Of a stretch of DNA of 64,000 nucleotides, positions 46,519-60,180 are shown in pieces. This DNA is from Homarus americanus. Its lineage: Eukaryota; Arthropoda; Malacostraca; Decapoda; Nephropidae. Numbering within the stretch: position 1 is the stretch's first letter; each line of letters starts with the position of its first letter. The translations under genes and the position numbers were made by a program. The stretch covers positions 23,709-87,708 of the forward strand of contig NW_024748912.1 in the NCBI RefSeq assembly GCF_018991925.1, given 5' to 3'. The notes beneath the pieces are model-generated. The model saw only the letters and a program-made list of their open reading frames with translations, was not told where the DNA came from and did not search any database.

Positions 46519-46570
46519 CGATTTTGTGAGGCAATATGACACAATGAACGAAGGATTTTGACAACCTTAC
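46519..46570 (-). repeat. Dispersed repeat, copy 2
   Basis: Reverse-complement match to 6112-6165, sharing GTAAGGTTGTCAAAATCC and then TTCGT, CATATTG and CTCACA words. The minus frame is open from upstream of the match to the array edge and reads KVVKILRSLCHIASQNR then LDIFSPRDLTKTAIRKC, a non-repetitive peptide. This hints that the element derives from a coding sequence. Family not recognised. Confidence 0.8.
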
Positions 46571-47061
46571 GGGGGTCAGGGGTCACACTGCTAGAGGAAT
46601 AGAACTAAATGTCCCTGTGTACAACAAGACGACACCTTGTCAGCCCTGGAGTTGAGGGGGTAAGACTTGAGGGACAGTTTTGATACACTACACGCCATGA
46701 ACAGCTGTCTACATGATAACTCGGTGATGGAGTTGCTGTTTTAGAATATTGTAAATATACATGATTGTTCTCCCCTCCTCCCCCTTCGCACTTAGGGTTC
46801 ATGACATCATTCAAATAACAACACATCAAGGAAAATCGCGAGCGTTACAGGTCGACAACACCAGGCGGGAATTAGAAAGGGTAAATAATTACGAAAAACA
46901 ATGAAAAATCCAAACCAGTCTCCCGAAATTCACAGTGATACCCTTATGCAGAAGGAAAACCCATCCATTAGTCACCAATAATGCCCAGAGGCACCCTCTT
47001 GGGCCTGGATATATCCACGACAGGTTACTCCCATGATGTAAAGCGCTTTAAAGCGCTTCCT
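46571..47061. other. Unique DNA, no gene seen
   Basis: About 490 bp of ordinary complexity. The only structure noted is an 18-bp perfect palindrome, AAGCGCTTTAAAGCGCTT, at 47041-47058, just before the LINE relic. Short open frames on both strands show no features. Confidence 0.6.
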
Positions 47062-47067
47062 GAAAAA

Positions 47068-47428
47068 TAAAACTCGCCTGGTGACATCATTTATCATACC
47101 GATATTAAATTACCCAGTAGTACATCTTCATACTATGAGCACCACGCAAATATTAAAATTACAGGTGGTCCAGAATGAAGCCTTAAGATTCGTCACAGGT
47201 GAAGATCCCCTTCACCAGAACCACAGCCGAGATACATACAGATTCAGATTGCAGATTTGCCCCCGAGAACTTTTATTGGGCTGCCCCTTACATCCTGTGC
47301 AAGATGAAGCGCAGAAGCGTTTACAGCGCCCAACAGGGAAGTATGAAAAGTTCATACTTGCCTTTATGACTCGTACATTAAGGAGGCGTAAAAGCCTGAA
47401 GGGTCACAGGTTCTGTCCAGTTACATAA
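47068..47428 (+). pseudogene. Non-LTR reverse transcriptase C-terminal relic
   Basis: The frame reads SFIIPILNYPVVHLHTMSTT then QILKLQVVQNEALRFVTGE. This matches the region after the RT catalytic domain in Jockey/I-type LINEs, where 'I.P.L.Y....W......I.KLQ..QNKALR...G' is typical. About 115 codons remain. The polymerase motifs, endonuclease and ORF1 are absent on this side. It is a different family from the CR1-like element at 20-25 kb. Its downstream end, to about 47600, fades directly into the 16-bp array. Confidence 0.7.
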
Positions 47429-47611
47429 AGTGAGAGAATGACGAGATACATACAGACCTGATAATAAAACCCATCAACCAGCAACTGCACCACACGGCTA
47501 GCAGAATCTGGCAAAAGATAGAACGATCAGGTAGAACTCCTTCAAAGACTCCCACCAGACAAAGACAACAACCATACATGGTTCCCAAAAAAGTTACCAA
47601 ACCTCAAAAGG
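47429..47611. other. Short unique stretch after the LINE relic
   Basis: About 180 bp, probably the 3' end or flank of the LINE relic. It runs into the array at GGTCCCCCTCACCTTATG. Confidence 0.5.
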
Positions 47612-50600
47612 TCCCCCTCACCTTATGTCCCCCCTCCCCATCCTCCTCACCTTATGTCCTCCTCACCTTATGTCCTCCTCACCTTATGTCCTCCTCACCT
47701 TATGTCCTCCTCACCTTATGTCCCCCTCACCTTACATCCTCCTCACCTTATGTCCTCCTCACCTTATGTCCCCTCACCTTACATCCTCCTCCTTTATGTC
47801 CTCCTCACCCCTTATGTCCCCTCACCTCACTTCCTCCTCACTTTATGTCCTCCTCACCTTATGTCCCCTCACCTTACATCCTCCTCACTTTATGTCCTCC
47901 TCACCCCTTATGTCCCCCTCACCTTACATCCTCCTCACTTTGTCCTCCTCACCTTATGTCCTCTCACTTATGTCCTCCTCACCTTACATCCTCCTCTTAT
48001 GTCCTCCTCACCTTATATCCTCCTCACCTTATGTCCCCCCTCACCTTATGTCCTCCTCACCCCATACCTCCTCACCTTATGTCCTCCTCACCTTATATCC
48101 TCCTCACCTTATGTCCCCCCCCTCACCTTATCCCCCCCTCTCCTGTCCTCCTCTCTTATGTCCTCCTCACCTTGTCCTCCTCACCTTATGTCCTCCTCCT
48201 TATGTCCTCCTCACCTTTATGTCCTCCTCACCTCGTATATCTCACCTTATATCCTCCTCACCTTATGTCCTCCTCACCTTATGTCCTCCTCACCTTATGT
48301 CCTCCTCACATATGTCCTCTCACCTTATCCTCCTCCACCTTATGTCCCCCCTCACCTTGTCCTCCCCTCACCTTGTCCCCCCTCACCTTATGTCCTCCTC
48401 CCTTATGTCCTCCTCACCTTGTGTCCTCTCACCTTATGTCCCCCCTCCACCTTATGTCCTCCTTATGTCCCCCCTCACCTTATGTCTCCTCCACCTTATG
48501 TCCTCCTCACCTTATGTCCTCCTGTCTCCTCTTGTGTCATCACTCCCATATGTCCTCCTCATTATGTCATCACTCCATATGTCCCCCTCTTGTATGTCCT
48601 CCCCTTCATCCTCACCTTATGTCCTCCTCACCTTATGTCCTCCTCACCTTATGTCCCCCTCTGTATGTCCCCTCCTTATGTCCCCCTCATATGTCCCCCC
48701 TCACCTTATGTCCCCCTCACCTTATGTCCTCCTCTATGTCCTCCTCACATATATCCTCCTCACATATGTATCCTCTTATGTGTCACCTCTCACCTTATGT
48801 CCCCTCACCTTATGTCCTCCTCTGCTATGTCCTCCTCACCTCACCTTATGTCCTCCTCACCTTCATGTCCCCTCACCTTGTCCTCCTCTTATGTCCCCCT
48901 CACCTTATGTCCTCCTCACCTTCTATCACCTCACATGTCCTCCTCACCTTGTCCCCCTCTTGTATGTCCTCCTCTGTACACCTCTGTGTCTCTCTGTATC
49001 TCACCTCACATATGTCATCCTCATATGTCCCCCTCCTTGTCCTCCTCACCTTATGTCCCCTCACTTGTCCTCCTCTTGTATCCTCACATATATCCTCCTC
49101 CTTTTACACCTCACATATGTCCTCCTCACCTTATGTCCCTCACCTTATGTCCTCCTCCACATGTCCCCCTCACCTTATGTCCTCCTCCTTTATGTCTCCT
49201 CCTTATGTCCCCCTCACCTTATGTCCTCCTCACCTTATGTCCTCCTCACCTTATGTCCCCCTCACCTTATGTCTCCTCACCTATGTCCCCTCACCTTGTC
49301 TCTCCTCTTATGTCCTCCTCTGTATGTCCTCCTCACCTTATGTCCTCCTCACTCTATATCCTCCTTATGTCCCCCTCACATATGTCCTCCTCACCTTATG
49401 TCCTCCTCTGCATCCTTCATCCTCATGTCCCCCTCTGTATGTCCCTCTCATATGTCCTCCTCTGCCTTCATCACTCTTGTATGTCCTCTATACCTCACCT
49501 CCTCGTATGTCACACTCACCTTATGTCCTCCTCATGTCTCATCCTCATGTCCTATGTATCCCCTCCTTATGTCCTCCTCCATATGTCCCCTCACCTTATG
49601 TCATCCTCCTCACCTCCTTATCTCACCTTATGTCTCCTCATATGTCCCCTCACCTTGTCCTCCTCACCTTATGTCCTCCTCACCTTGTAATCCCCTCCTT
49701 ATGTCCATCCTTAATCACCTCCATATGTCCTCTCACCTATGTCCTCCTCACCCATATGTCCTCACCTGTCTCACCTATATGCCTCACCTTGTATACACAC
49801 ACATATGTCCTCCTCATGTGTCCTCCTGTCCACACTCAGTGTCATCACTCTGCCTATGCCTCTCCATGTTCCTCACATATGTCCTTACATCATCCTCTTA
49901 TGTCATCACTCGCCTTCTTGTGTATCCTCTTGTATGTCCCCCTCACCTTATGTCATCCTCTTTTGTATATCACTCTACTATGTCCTCCTCCTTATGTCAT
50001 CCTCCACCTTGTCATCTCCACCTTATGTCCTCATATGTCCTCTCCACATATATCCTCCTCCTTATGTCTCCTCACCTTGTGTCTCTCACTCACATATGTC
50101 CTCCTCACCTTATGTCCCCCTCACCTTATGTCCTCCTCACCTTATGTCCTCCTCACCTTGTCTCCTCACCTTATGTCCTCTCACATATGTCCTCCTCACC
50201 CTTATGTCTCCTTATATGTCCTCACCTTATCCTTCTCACACCTATGTCACACTCTGTATGTCCCCTCACCTTATGTCCCCCTCACATGTCCTCCTATGTC
50301 ATCACCTTGTCCGTATGTCATCCTCTTGTGTCATCACTCTTGTATGTCATCCTCTTTGTATGTCCATCTCCTTCTGTCTCACTCTGTGTCTCCTCATGCA
50401 TCATCATATCCTCCTTATGTCCCCTCACCTTATGTCCTCCTCTTGTCCTCTCATGTATATCCTCATGTCATCTACTCACATGTCCTCCTCTTGTCTCCTC
50501 TCTTATATGTCCTCCTCCTTATGTCCTCCTCCTTGTATGTCCTCACTTCATGTCCTCTCCCATATGTCCTCCTCCTTGTCCCCTCACATATGTCCTCCTC

Positions 50601-53600
50601 ACCTTATGTCCTCCTCCTTATGTCCTCCTCCTTATGTCCTCCTCACCTTATGTCCCTCACCTTGTCTCCTCACCTTATGTCCCCCTCACCTTATGTCCTC
50701 CTCTTGTATGTCCTCTCTGTATGTCCTCCTCACCTTATGTCCTCCTACTTATGTCCTCCTCACCTTATCCTCCTCACCTTGTCCCCCTCACCTTATGTCT
50801 CCTCTGTATATCCTCCTCCTTATGTCCTCACCTTATGTCCTCCTCACCTTATGTCATCCTCCTGTCTTCCTCACCTTATGTCATCCTCCTCATGTGTCCT
50901 CATGTATGTCACATGTATCCTCCTCCACATATGTCCTCATGTCATCCTCACCTTATGTCCTCCTCACCTTATGTCCTCCTCACCTTATGTCCCTCACCTT
51001 GTCTCCTCACATATATCCTCCTCCATGTCCTCCTCACCTCTCTATGTCCCCCTCTATGTCCTCCTCACCTTGTCTCCTCACCTTGTCCTCCTCCTTTATG
51101 TCCTCTCACCTTATGTCCTCCTCCTTGTCCTCCTCCTTGTCTCCTCTTTATGTCCCCCTCACCTTATGTCCTCTCTTATGTCCTCCTCACCTTTATGTCC
51201 TCCTCTTATGTCCTCCTCACATATGTCATCTCTTGTATGTCCTCCTCATGTCTCTTATGTCCTCTTGTCCTCTTATGTCATCATCACATGTCATCATGTC
51301 ATCTCCTATGTCATCACTCATATATCCTCCTCACCTTATGTCACCTCTTATGTCTCCTCTCACCTTATGTCCCCCTCTATGTCATCTCACCTTATATCCT
51401 CTCACCTTATGTCCTCCTCACCTTATGTCCTCCTTATGTCCCCCTCACATCCCCTTATATCCTCCTCACCCTTATCACCTCCTCTCCCCCTCTATGTCCC
51501 CTCACCTTCCTCCACTCACATGTCATCCTCACATATGCCTCACATATGTCCTCCTCTGTCCACCTTCATGTCCCCCTCTTATTACCTCACCTATGTCCTC
51601 CTCACCTTATGTCCTCTCACCTTATGTCCTCCCCTCATATGTCCCCTCTGTCCTCCTCTTATATCCTCCTCACATAACTCACCCCTCCTCCTTGTCTCCT
51701 CACCTTGTGTCCTCTCTCCTTGTCCTCTCTATCATCTTGTGTCATCATCCCCATGTCATCACCTTGTATGTCCTCTGTATTCTCCTCACCTTGTGTCTCC
51801 TCTGCCTTATGTCCTCACTCACATGTCTCCTCACCTTATGTCCTCTTCACCTTGTCCTCACTCATATGTCCTCCTCACATTGTCATCCTGCCTCACTATG
51901 TCTCCTCCTTATGTCCTCCTCACCTTATATCCTCTCGTCACCCTCTGTCCTCCTCACTTATGTCCCACCTTGTCCCCCTCACATATGTCCTCACCATGTC
52001 CTCCTCACCTTATGTCACATGTCCTCCTCTCATATGTCCCCTCTTCCACCTTATGTCCTCCTCTTATGTCTCCTCACCTTGTGTCTCTCCTCTTTCCCTT
52101 GTCCCCTCACCTTATGTCACACACCTCACATATGTCATCATCTGTCCTCCTCTTTATGTCCCTTATGTCCTCCTTGCCCATGTCACTCCTCATATGTATC
52201 CTCTACCCTCTTTATGTCATCCTCCATATGTCCTCACCTTGTGTCTCTTTATGTTCCTCTGTATGTCCATCCACCTTATGTCCTCCTCACCTTCCTCCTC
52301 ACCTTATGTCCTCCGCATATGTCCCCTCACCTTATGTCCCCTCACCTTATGTCCTCCTCACATATGTCCTCCACACCTTATGTCCCCTCTGTATGTCCTC
52401 ACATATGTCCCCTCACCTTATGTCTCACCTTATGTCCTCCTCATATGTCCTCCTCACATATGTCCTCCTCACCTTATGTCCTCCTCACCTTATGTCTCCT
52501 CACATATGTCCCCCTCACTTATGTCATCTCACATATGTCCTCCTCCTTGTCCTCCTCATATGTCCCCTCATATGTCATCACTCATATGTCCTCCTCTTGT
52601 ATGTCATCCTCTGTATGTCATCACTCTTATGTCCCCTTATGTCCATCACCTTTATCACCCTTATGTCCTCCTCTTGTGTCTCACATATCCTCTATGTCCT
52701 CCTCACATGTCCTCTGTATATCCTCTCACCTTATGTCCTCCTCCTTATGTCCTCCTCACCTTATGTCCTCCTCTCTGTTCTCCTCCATATGTCCTCCTCA
52801 CCTTATGTCCCCCTCATATGTCCTCCTCACCTTATGTCCTCACCTTATGTCCTCCTCACCTTATGTCCTCCTCACATATGTCCTCTCTGTCCTCCACCTT
52901 ATGTCCTCCTTATGTCTCCTCTGTCCTCTCACCTTATGTCCCTCCTCACCTTGTCTCCCGTATGTCCCTCACCTTATGTCCTCCTCATATGTCCTCCCAT
53001 GTCCCCTCACCTTGTCCCCTCCTTATGTCCTCCTCCTTATGTCCCCTCTGTCCCCTCACTTTATGTCCCCTCACGTATGTCACCTCTTGTATGTCCCTCT
53101 TTTCACTCTTGTCATTCATCCTCCTTATGTCATCACTCCTTGTATGTCCTCACACCTTATGTCCCTCTGTATGTCCTCTGTATGTCCTCTCACCTTATGT
53201 CCTCCTCACATATGTCCTCCTCACCTTGTCCTCCTCACCTTATGTCCTCCTCACATATGTCCCCTCTTATGTCCTCCACACCTTATGTCCCCCTCACCTT
53301 ATGTCCTCCTCACATATGTCTCCACACCTTATGTCCCCTCACCCTTGTCTCCTCTCACCTTATGTCCTCCTCACCTTATGTCCCCCTCACCTTATGTCCT
53401 CCTCACCTTATGTCCTCTCCTTATGTCCTCCTCACACATGTCCCCTCACCTTATGTCCTCTCCACACACCTTGTCCTCCTCACATATGTCATCACTCACC
53501 TTGTCCTCCTCACCTTATGTCCCTCCATATGTCCCCCACACTTATGTCCTCCTCACCTTGTCCTCCTCACCTTGATGTCCTCACTCTTGTATGTCCTCTT

Positions 53601-56600
53601 CTGTAATCCTCACCTTATGTCATCTCTTGTTCATCTCTGTATGTCTCCCCCTCATATGTCATCCTCACCTTATGTCCCCTCATATGTCTCTGTATGTCAT
53701 CACATGTCCCCTCTTGTCCTCCTCTGTCCACCTCCATATGTCCTCCTCTGTATGTCATCCTCCTTGTCCTCTCTATGTCCTCCACATGTCCTCCTCACCT
53801 TGTCCTCCTCTGTCCCCCTCATGTCCCCTCACCTTATGTCCTCCTCACCTTATGTTCCTCCTCACATATGTCCTCCTCACATATGTCCCCCTCACGCCCT
53901 TGTCCTCCACACCTTATGTCTCCTCACATATGTCTCCTCACCTTGTCCCCTCACCTTATGTCCTCCTCACCTTATGTCCTCCTCCTTATGTCCTCCTCAC
54001 CTTGTGTCCTCACCTTATGTCCTCCTCACCTTATGTCATCCCTCACCTTATGTCCTCCTCACACCTTGTCTCCTCACCTTATGTCCCCTCTGTCCTCCCA
54101 CATGTCCCCTCACCTTGTCCTCCTCACCTTGTGTCTCCTCACCTTATATGTCCTCACCTTGTGTCATCTCTTGTGTGTCACATCTTATATATTACACTCT
54201 TATGTCCTCTCTTGTATGTCCTCCTCACCTTATGTCTCCTCACCTTGTCCTCCTCACATATGTCCTCCACATATGTCCCCTCACCTATATATGTCCTCCT
54301 CACATATGTCCTCCTCACCTTATGTCTCCTCTCTATGTCCTCCTCACATATGTCCCCTCCTTATGTCCCCCTCACATATGTCCCCTCACCTTATGTCCTC
54401 CTCACATGTCCTCCTCACCTTGTCCTCACCTTATGTCCCCTCCTTATGTCCTCCTCACCTTATGTCCTCCACACATGTCCTCCACACCTTGTCCACACTC
54501 ACATATGTCCTCACCTTATGTCCTCCACCTTGTCCCCTCACCTTATGTCCTCCTCACCTTTGTGTCCTCCTCACATATGTCCTCCTCATATGTCCCCTCT
54601 TGTGCCACCTGTGTCCTCCTCACGCTTGTGTCCTCACTCTTGTATGTCACTCCTTTGTCCACTCTTGTATGTCATCTCCTTATGTCCTCCTCCTTATGTC
54701 ATCCACACCTTCTCACCCTTGTCCTCCTCACCTTATGTCCTCCTCACCTTATGTCCCCTCTGTATATTCCTCCTCTTTATGTCCTCCTCACCTTGTCCTC
54801 CTCACCTTGCTGTCCCCCTCACCTTATGTCTCCCTCACCTTATGTCCTCCTCACCTTATGTCTCCCCATATGTCCCCCTCACCTTATGTCCCCTCACCTT
54901 ATGTCCTCCTCTTCCATGTCCCCTCACCTTATGTCCCTCACCTTATGTCCCCCTCACATATGTCTCCTCACATATGTCCCCTCTCCCTCACCTTATGTCC
55001 CCTCACCTTGTGTCCTCTCTCTGTCACCCACACATATGTCTCCTCACCTTTATGTCCCCTCACCTTATGTCCCCTCACATATGTCCCCTCACTTGTATGT
55101 CTCCCTCTTCATGTCCCCTCACATGTGTCCCCTCACATATGTCCCCCTCACCTTCTTCTCCTCCACCTTATGTCCCCTCACCTTATGTCCCCCTCACCTT
55201 AGTCCCCACTGTCTCCCTCACCTTATGTCCTCACCTTATGTCTCCTCACCTTATGTCTCCCTCACCTTATGTCCCCTCACCTTGTCTCCCTCACCTTATG
55301 TCTCCCTCACCTTAGTCCTCCTCACCTTATGTCTCCCTCACCTTATGTCCCCCTCACATGTCCCCTCACCTTATGTCCCCCCTCACCTTATGTCCCCTCA
55401 TCTCCCCTCACCTTATGTCCCCTCACCTTATGTCCCCTCACCTTATGTCTCCTCACCTTATGTCCTCTACATATGTCCCCTCTTATGTCCCCTCACCCTT
55501 TTATGTCCTCCTCACCTTATGTCTCCCCTCACCTTATGTCTCCTCACCTTATGTCTCCCTCACCTTGTCTCTCCCTCACCTTATGTCCTCCTCACCTTAT
55601 GTCCTCACCTTATGTCCTCCTCTTGTATGTCCCCTCACATATGTCCTCCTTATGTCCTCCTCACCTTATGTCCTCTATGTCCTCACCTTATGTCCTCCTT
55701 GTATGTCACCTTGTAGTCATCCACCATATGTCCTCCTCATATGTCCTCACTCTGTATGTCATCCTCTTGTATGTCCCCTCCTTATGTCCTCCTCACCTTA
55801 TGTCCTCCTCACCTTATGTCATCCTCTGCTTATGTCCTCATACCTTATGTCCTCCTCACATATGTCCCCTCACCTTATGTCCTCCTCACCTTATGTCACA
55901 TATGTCCCCTCACCTTATGTCCTCCTCACCTTATGTCCCCTCACCTTGCCTCCTCACATATGTCCTCCTCACCTTATGTCCCTCACCTTATGTCCCCCCA
56001 CCTTATGTCCCACACCTTATGTCCCTCCCCCACCTTGTCCTCCCCCACCCTTATGTCCCCTCACACCCTATGTCCCTCACCTTATGTCCCTCCCTCACCT
56101 TATGTCCTCCCCACCTTATGTCCCTCCCCCACCCTATGTCCTCCACACCCATGTCCCTCCCCCACCTTATGTCCTCCCCACCCATGTCCTCCACACCCTA
56201 TGTCCTCCCCCACCCTATGTCCCCCCCCACCCATATGTCCCCCTCCACACCCATGTCCCCCCCCACCCATGTCCCTCCCCACCATATGTCCTCCCTCACA
56301 CCTTATGTCCCCCCACCTTATGTCCCTCCCCACCTTATGTCCCCCTCTCACCCTATGTCCCCCACCTTATGTCCCTCCCTCAACCTATGTCCTCCCCTCA
56401 CCTTATGTCCCTCCCTCACCTTATGTCCTCCACACCTTATGTCCCCCACCTTATATGTCCTCCCTCACCTTATGTCCTCCCCACCCTTATGTCCCTCCCC
56501 TCACCTTATGTCCCTCCCCACCTTATGTCCCTCACCTTATGTCCCCCCCCACCCATGTCCCCCCACCTTATGTCCCCCCACCCATGTCCTCCCCACCCAT

Positions 56601-59168
56601 GTCCTCTCACCTTATGTCCCCCCACCTTATGTCCCTCCTCACCCTATGTCCTCCCACCTTATGTCCTCCACACCTTATGTCCCCCACCCTATGTCCTCCC
56701 CACCCTATGGTCCTCCACACCCTATGTCCCCCACCTTATGTCCTCCCCACCTTATGTCCTCCCCACCCTATGTCCCTCCCACACCCTATGTCCCCTCACC
56801 TTATGTCCCCCCACCTATGTCCCTCCTCACCTATGTCCCTCCTCACCTTATGTCCCCACCTTATGTCCTCCCCACCCTATGTCCTCACCCTTATGTCCTC
56901 CCCACCCTATGTCCTCCACACCTTATGTCCCCCCCACCTATGTCCCCCACCCATGTCCTCCCCCACCTATGTCCCCCCCACCATAGTCCCCCTCACCCTA
57001 TGTCCTCCCCACCTTGTCCCTCCTCCCCACCCTATGTCCCCCCACCTTATGTCCCTCCCCCACCTTATGTCCTCCCCACCCTATGTCCCCCCCACCTATG
57101 TCCTCCTCACCTTATGTCCTCCTCACCCTTATGTCCCCCCCTCACCTTATGTCCCCCCACCTTATGTCCTCACCTTATGTCCCCCCACCTTATGTCTCCC
57201 CACCTTATGTCCCCCTCCACCTTATGTCCTCCTCAACCTTTATGTCCCCCCCACCCTATGTCCCCCCACCTTATGTCCCCCCACCTTATGTCCCTCCCTC
57301 ACCTTATGTCCCCCCACCTTAGGTCCCCCTCACCCATATGTCCCCCCCACCTTATGTCCCCCTCACCTTATGTCCCCCCCACCTTATGTCTCCCCACCCT
57401 TATGTCCCCCCACCCATGTCCCCCCACCTTATGTCCCCCCTCACCTTATGTCCCCACCCATGTCCCTCCCTCACCCTATGTCCCCCTCACCTTATGTCCC
57501 CCCACCTTATGTCCTCCTCACCCTTATGTCCCCCCACCTTATGTCTCCCCACCTTATGTCTCCCCACCTTATGTCCCCCCCACCTTATGTCCCCCACCCT
57601 ATGTCTCCCTCACCTTATGTCCCCCACCTTATGCGTCCCCCCTCACCCAGAGTGTCCCTCACCTTATGTCCTCCCCACCTTATGTCCCCCCCCCACCCGG
57701 ATGTCCCCCCCACCTGCCCTCCCTCACCCATAGTCTCCCTCACCTTATGTCCTCCCCACCTTATGTCTCCCCCACCTTATGTCTCCCCACCTTATGTCCC
57801 CCACCTTATGTCCCCACCTGCGTCCTCCCCACCTTATGTCCCCCCACCTTATGTCCCTCCCCACCTATGTCCTCCCCACCCATGTCCTCACCTTATGTCC
57901 TCCCCACCTTATGTCCCTCACCTTATGTCCCACCTTATGTCCTCCCACCTTATGTCCCCACCTTATGTCCTCCCCACCTTATGTCCTTCACCCATGTCCT
58001 CACCTTATGTCCTCCTCACCTTATGTGTCCCCCTCACCTATGTCCTCCTCACCCTATGTCCCCCCCCACCTTATGTCCCCCACCTTATGTCTCCCCACCT
58101 TATGTCCTCCCCACCTGAGTGTCCCCCCCACCTATGTCCTCTCACCCTATGTCTCCCCCTCACCTTATGTCCTCCCCACCTTATGTCCCCCCACCTTATG
58201 TCCTCCCCACCTTATGTCCCCCTCACCCATGTCCCCTCCCCACCTTATGTCCCCCCACCTTATGTCCCCCCACCCTATGTCCCTCCCCCACCTTATGTCC
58301 CCCCTCACCCTATGTCCTCCCCACCCATGTCCCCACCTTATGTCCCTCCCTCACCTTATGTCCCCCCACCCTATGTCCTCCTCACCTATGTCCTCCCTCA
58401 CCTTATGTTCCCCCCACCATATGTCCTCCCTCCCCTACGTCCCTCCCCACCTTATGTCCCTCCCCACCTTATGTCCCCCTCACCCTATGTCTCCCCACCT
58501 TGAGTGTCCTCCCCACCTTATGTCCCCCACCATATGTCCCTCCCACCTTATAAGCCCCCTCACCTTATGTCTCCCTCACCTTATGTCTCCCCACCCCTAT
58601 GTCCCCCCACCTTATGTCCCCCCTCACCTTATGTCCCCCCTCACCTTATGTCCCCCACCTTATGTCCCTCCTCACCTTATGTCCTCCCTCACCTTATGTC
58701 TCCCTCACCCATTGTCCCTCCCCACCTATGTCTCCCCACCTTATGTCCCCCTCACCTTATGTCCTCCTCCCCACCTTATGTCTCCCCACCTTATGTCCTC
58801 CCCCCACCTTATGTCCCTCCCCCACCTTATGTCCCCTCACTTATGTCCCCACCTTATGTCCCTCCTCACCTTATGTCTCCACCTTATGTCCCCCCCACCT
58901 TATGTCCCTCACCTTATGTCCCCCTCACCTTATGGTCTCCCCACCTTATGTCCCCCCACCTATGGTCCTCCCCACCTTATGTCTCCCCACCTATGCCCCC
59001 CACCTTATGTCCCCCACCTTATGTCCCCCCACACCCTATGTCCCTCTCTGCCTTATGTCCCCCTCAATTCATAGTCCCCCTCAATCTATGTCTCCTCACC
59101 TTATGTCCCCCACCATGTCCCTCCCTGCCTTATGTCCCCTCAATTATGTCTCAAGTCTTTTTATGTCC
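47612..59168. repeat. Giant 16-bp array (TCCTCCTCACCTTATG)
   Basis: About 720 copies of TCCTCCTCACCTTATG over 11.5 kb. Three zones can be seen. At 47.6-48.5 kb units are nearly uniform. At 48.5-55.9 kb they mix with CACATATGTCC, CTTGTATGTC and CTCTGTATGTC variants and truncated units. At 55.9-59.1 kb the leader changes to CCCCCCACCTTATGTC. No frame of the plus strand has a stop in the consensus, so frames stay open for up to about 2,700 codons with a 16-residue period. This is not a gene. The last units near 59050-59168 decay. Confidence 0.97.
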
Positions 59169-59204
59169 AAACAAATTTACTGCTGAATGACCTGTGACAC
59201 TGGC

Positions 59205-60180
59205 CATGGAAGGCAAGAACAGTACCAAATTCTCCCATAAAATCATCACCAGGGTTAAAGGTCAGCTAGACATAAACAAGCCTCTCACACGCTGTAAATT
59301 TCTTGACTGATATGAGCAGGTTTACTTTCTCCCTAAAAACATCTTCCCTACACGCTCAATCCCCTGATAAGGTATCCACATCGTCGTTAGCCAACACCTC
59401 TTCCAACAACACTGACCCAGCTTGTACACTCTGCCTCACAACTGCACCCTCCTTGTTGGGGACCTCAATGCCCGACACTCCAGTCTGCTCCCAGGGGCCC
59501 TACTCAAACTCCTGGGTAACTCCTGACTTTCTTACCTAAAAACCACTGATGACCGTGTTACCAACACCTCTTCCCTCCCTGACCAGATATCCCTCCTCCT
59601 AGAGACAGGCCTGGCACTAGGTGACCTCCCACGCTTTGCCATAAACAGGTAAATTGTACCGGGAATTTCCCGCCCCACACACTCATCATTCTGTCACTTA
59701 TAACTTGCTGACAAAACCCGTGACCCTTCAGGCTTTTACACCCTTAATGCATAAGTCATGAAGTCAAGCATAAACTACGCATGCTTCCCAGATGGGAGCT
59801 GTAAACGATTCTGCGTTTCACCTTGCACAGGATGACATGGAGGTGTCCAATAAACTAACCCACTCGGGGACAAATATAAAAGAAATAAAACAAAACCTAA
59901 GACTATGACAGTGTTTGAGCGTCTGTTCTACCCAAAATACAGCCCTTGGTTCTTGTTCAAAATTCACCCCATACAATTTATACCTGTCTTACATTGCCTA
60001 CTCTGTCCAGCCTTGACCCAGCCAAAGCTCCAGGACCTAAGTGGTGTCTCCCTCATCTCTCTTCAATGCCGGAGTTTGTTCCCTTCCCCCAAGCCTTCCA
60101 ACCTGACTTACATTGTTACTTCTTGTTGGAGGTTAGCTGTTCTCCAAATAAAATGAACCATGTCCTCACCTCCCATTCCG
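59205..60180 (+). pseudogene. Second non-LTR retrotransposon relic (endonuclease and RT start)
   Basis: A decayed plus-strand element with many stops and shifts. One frame at about 59421-59520 reads LYTLPHNCTLLVGDLNARHS, the VGDxNARH block of the apurinic-type endonuclease (GDLN at 59458-59469). Further on, near 59560-59645, comes DDRVTNTSSLPDQISLLLET. At about 60000-60040 a frame reads SLDPAKAPGPK, the KAPGPDG linker motif before the RT domain, with the usual D replaced. It resembles Jockey/I-type LINEs. Together with 47068-47428 it could represent the same family, but the 3' part lies upstream of the 5' part, so they are not simply one element split by the array. Confidence 0.65.

Noticed and set aside
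47612..55716. A 2,700-codon open frame, and others of 500-1,350 codons, over the 16-bp array
   Set aside because: The unit has no stop in any frame, so all frames are open. The translations are 16-residue periodic, and there is no domain, leader or splice evidence.
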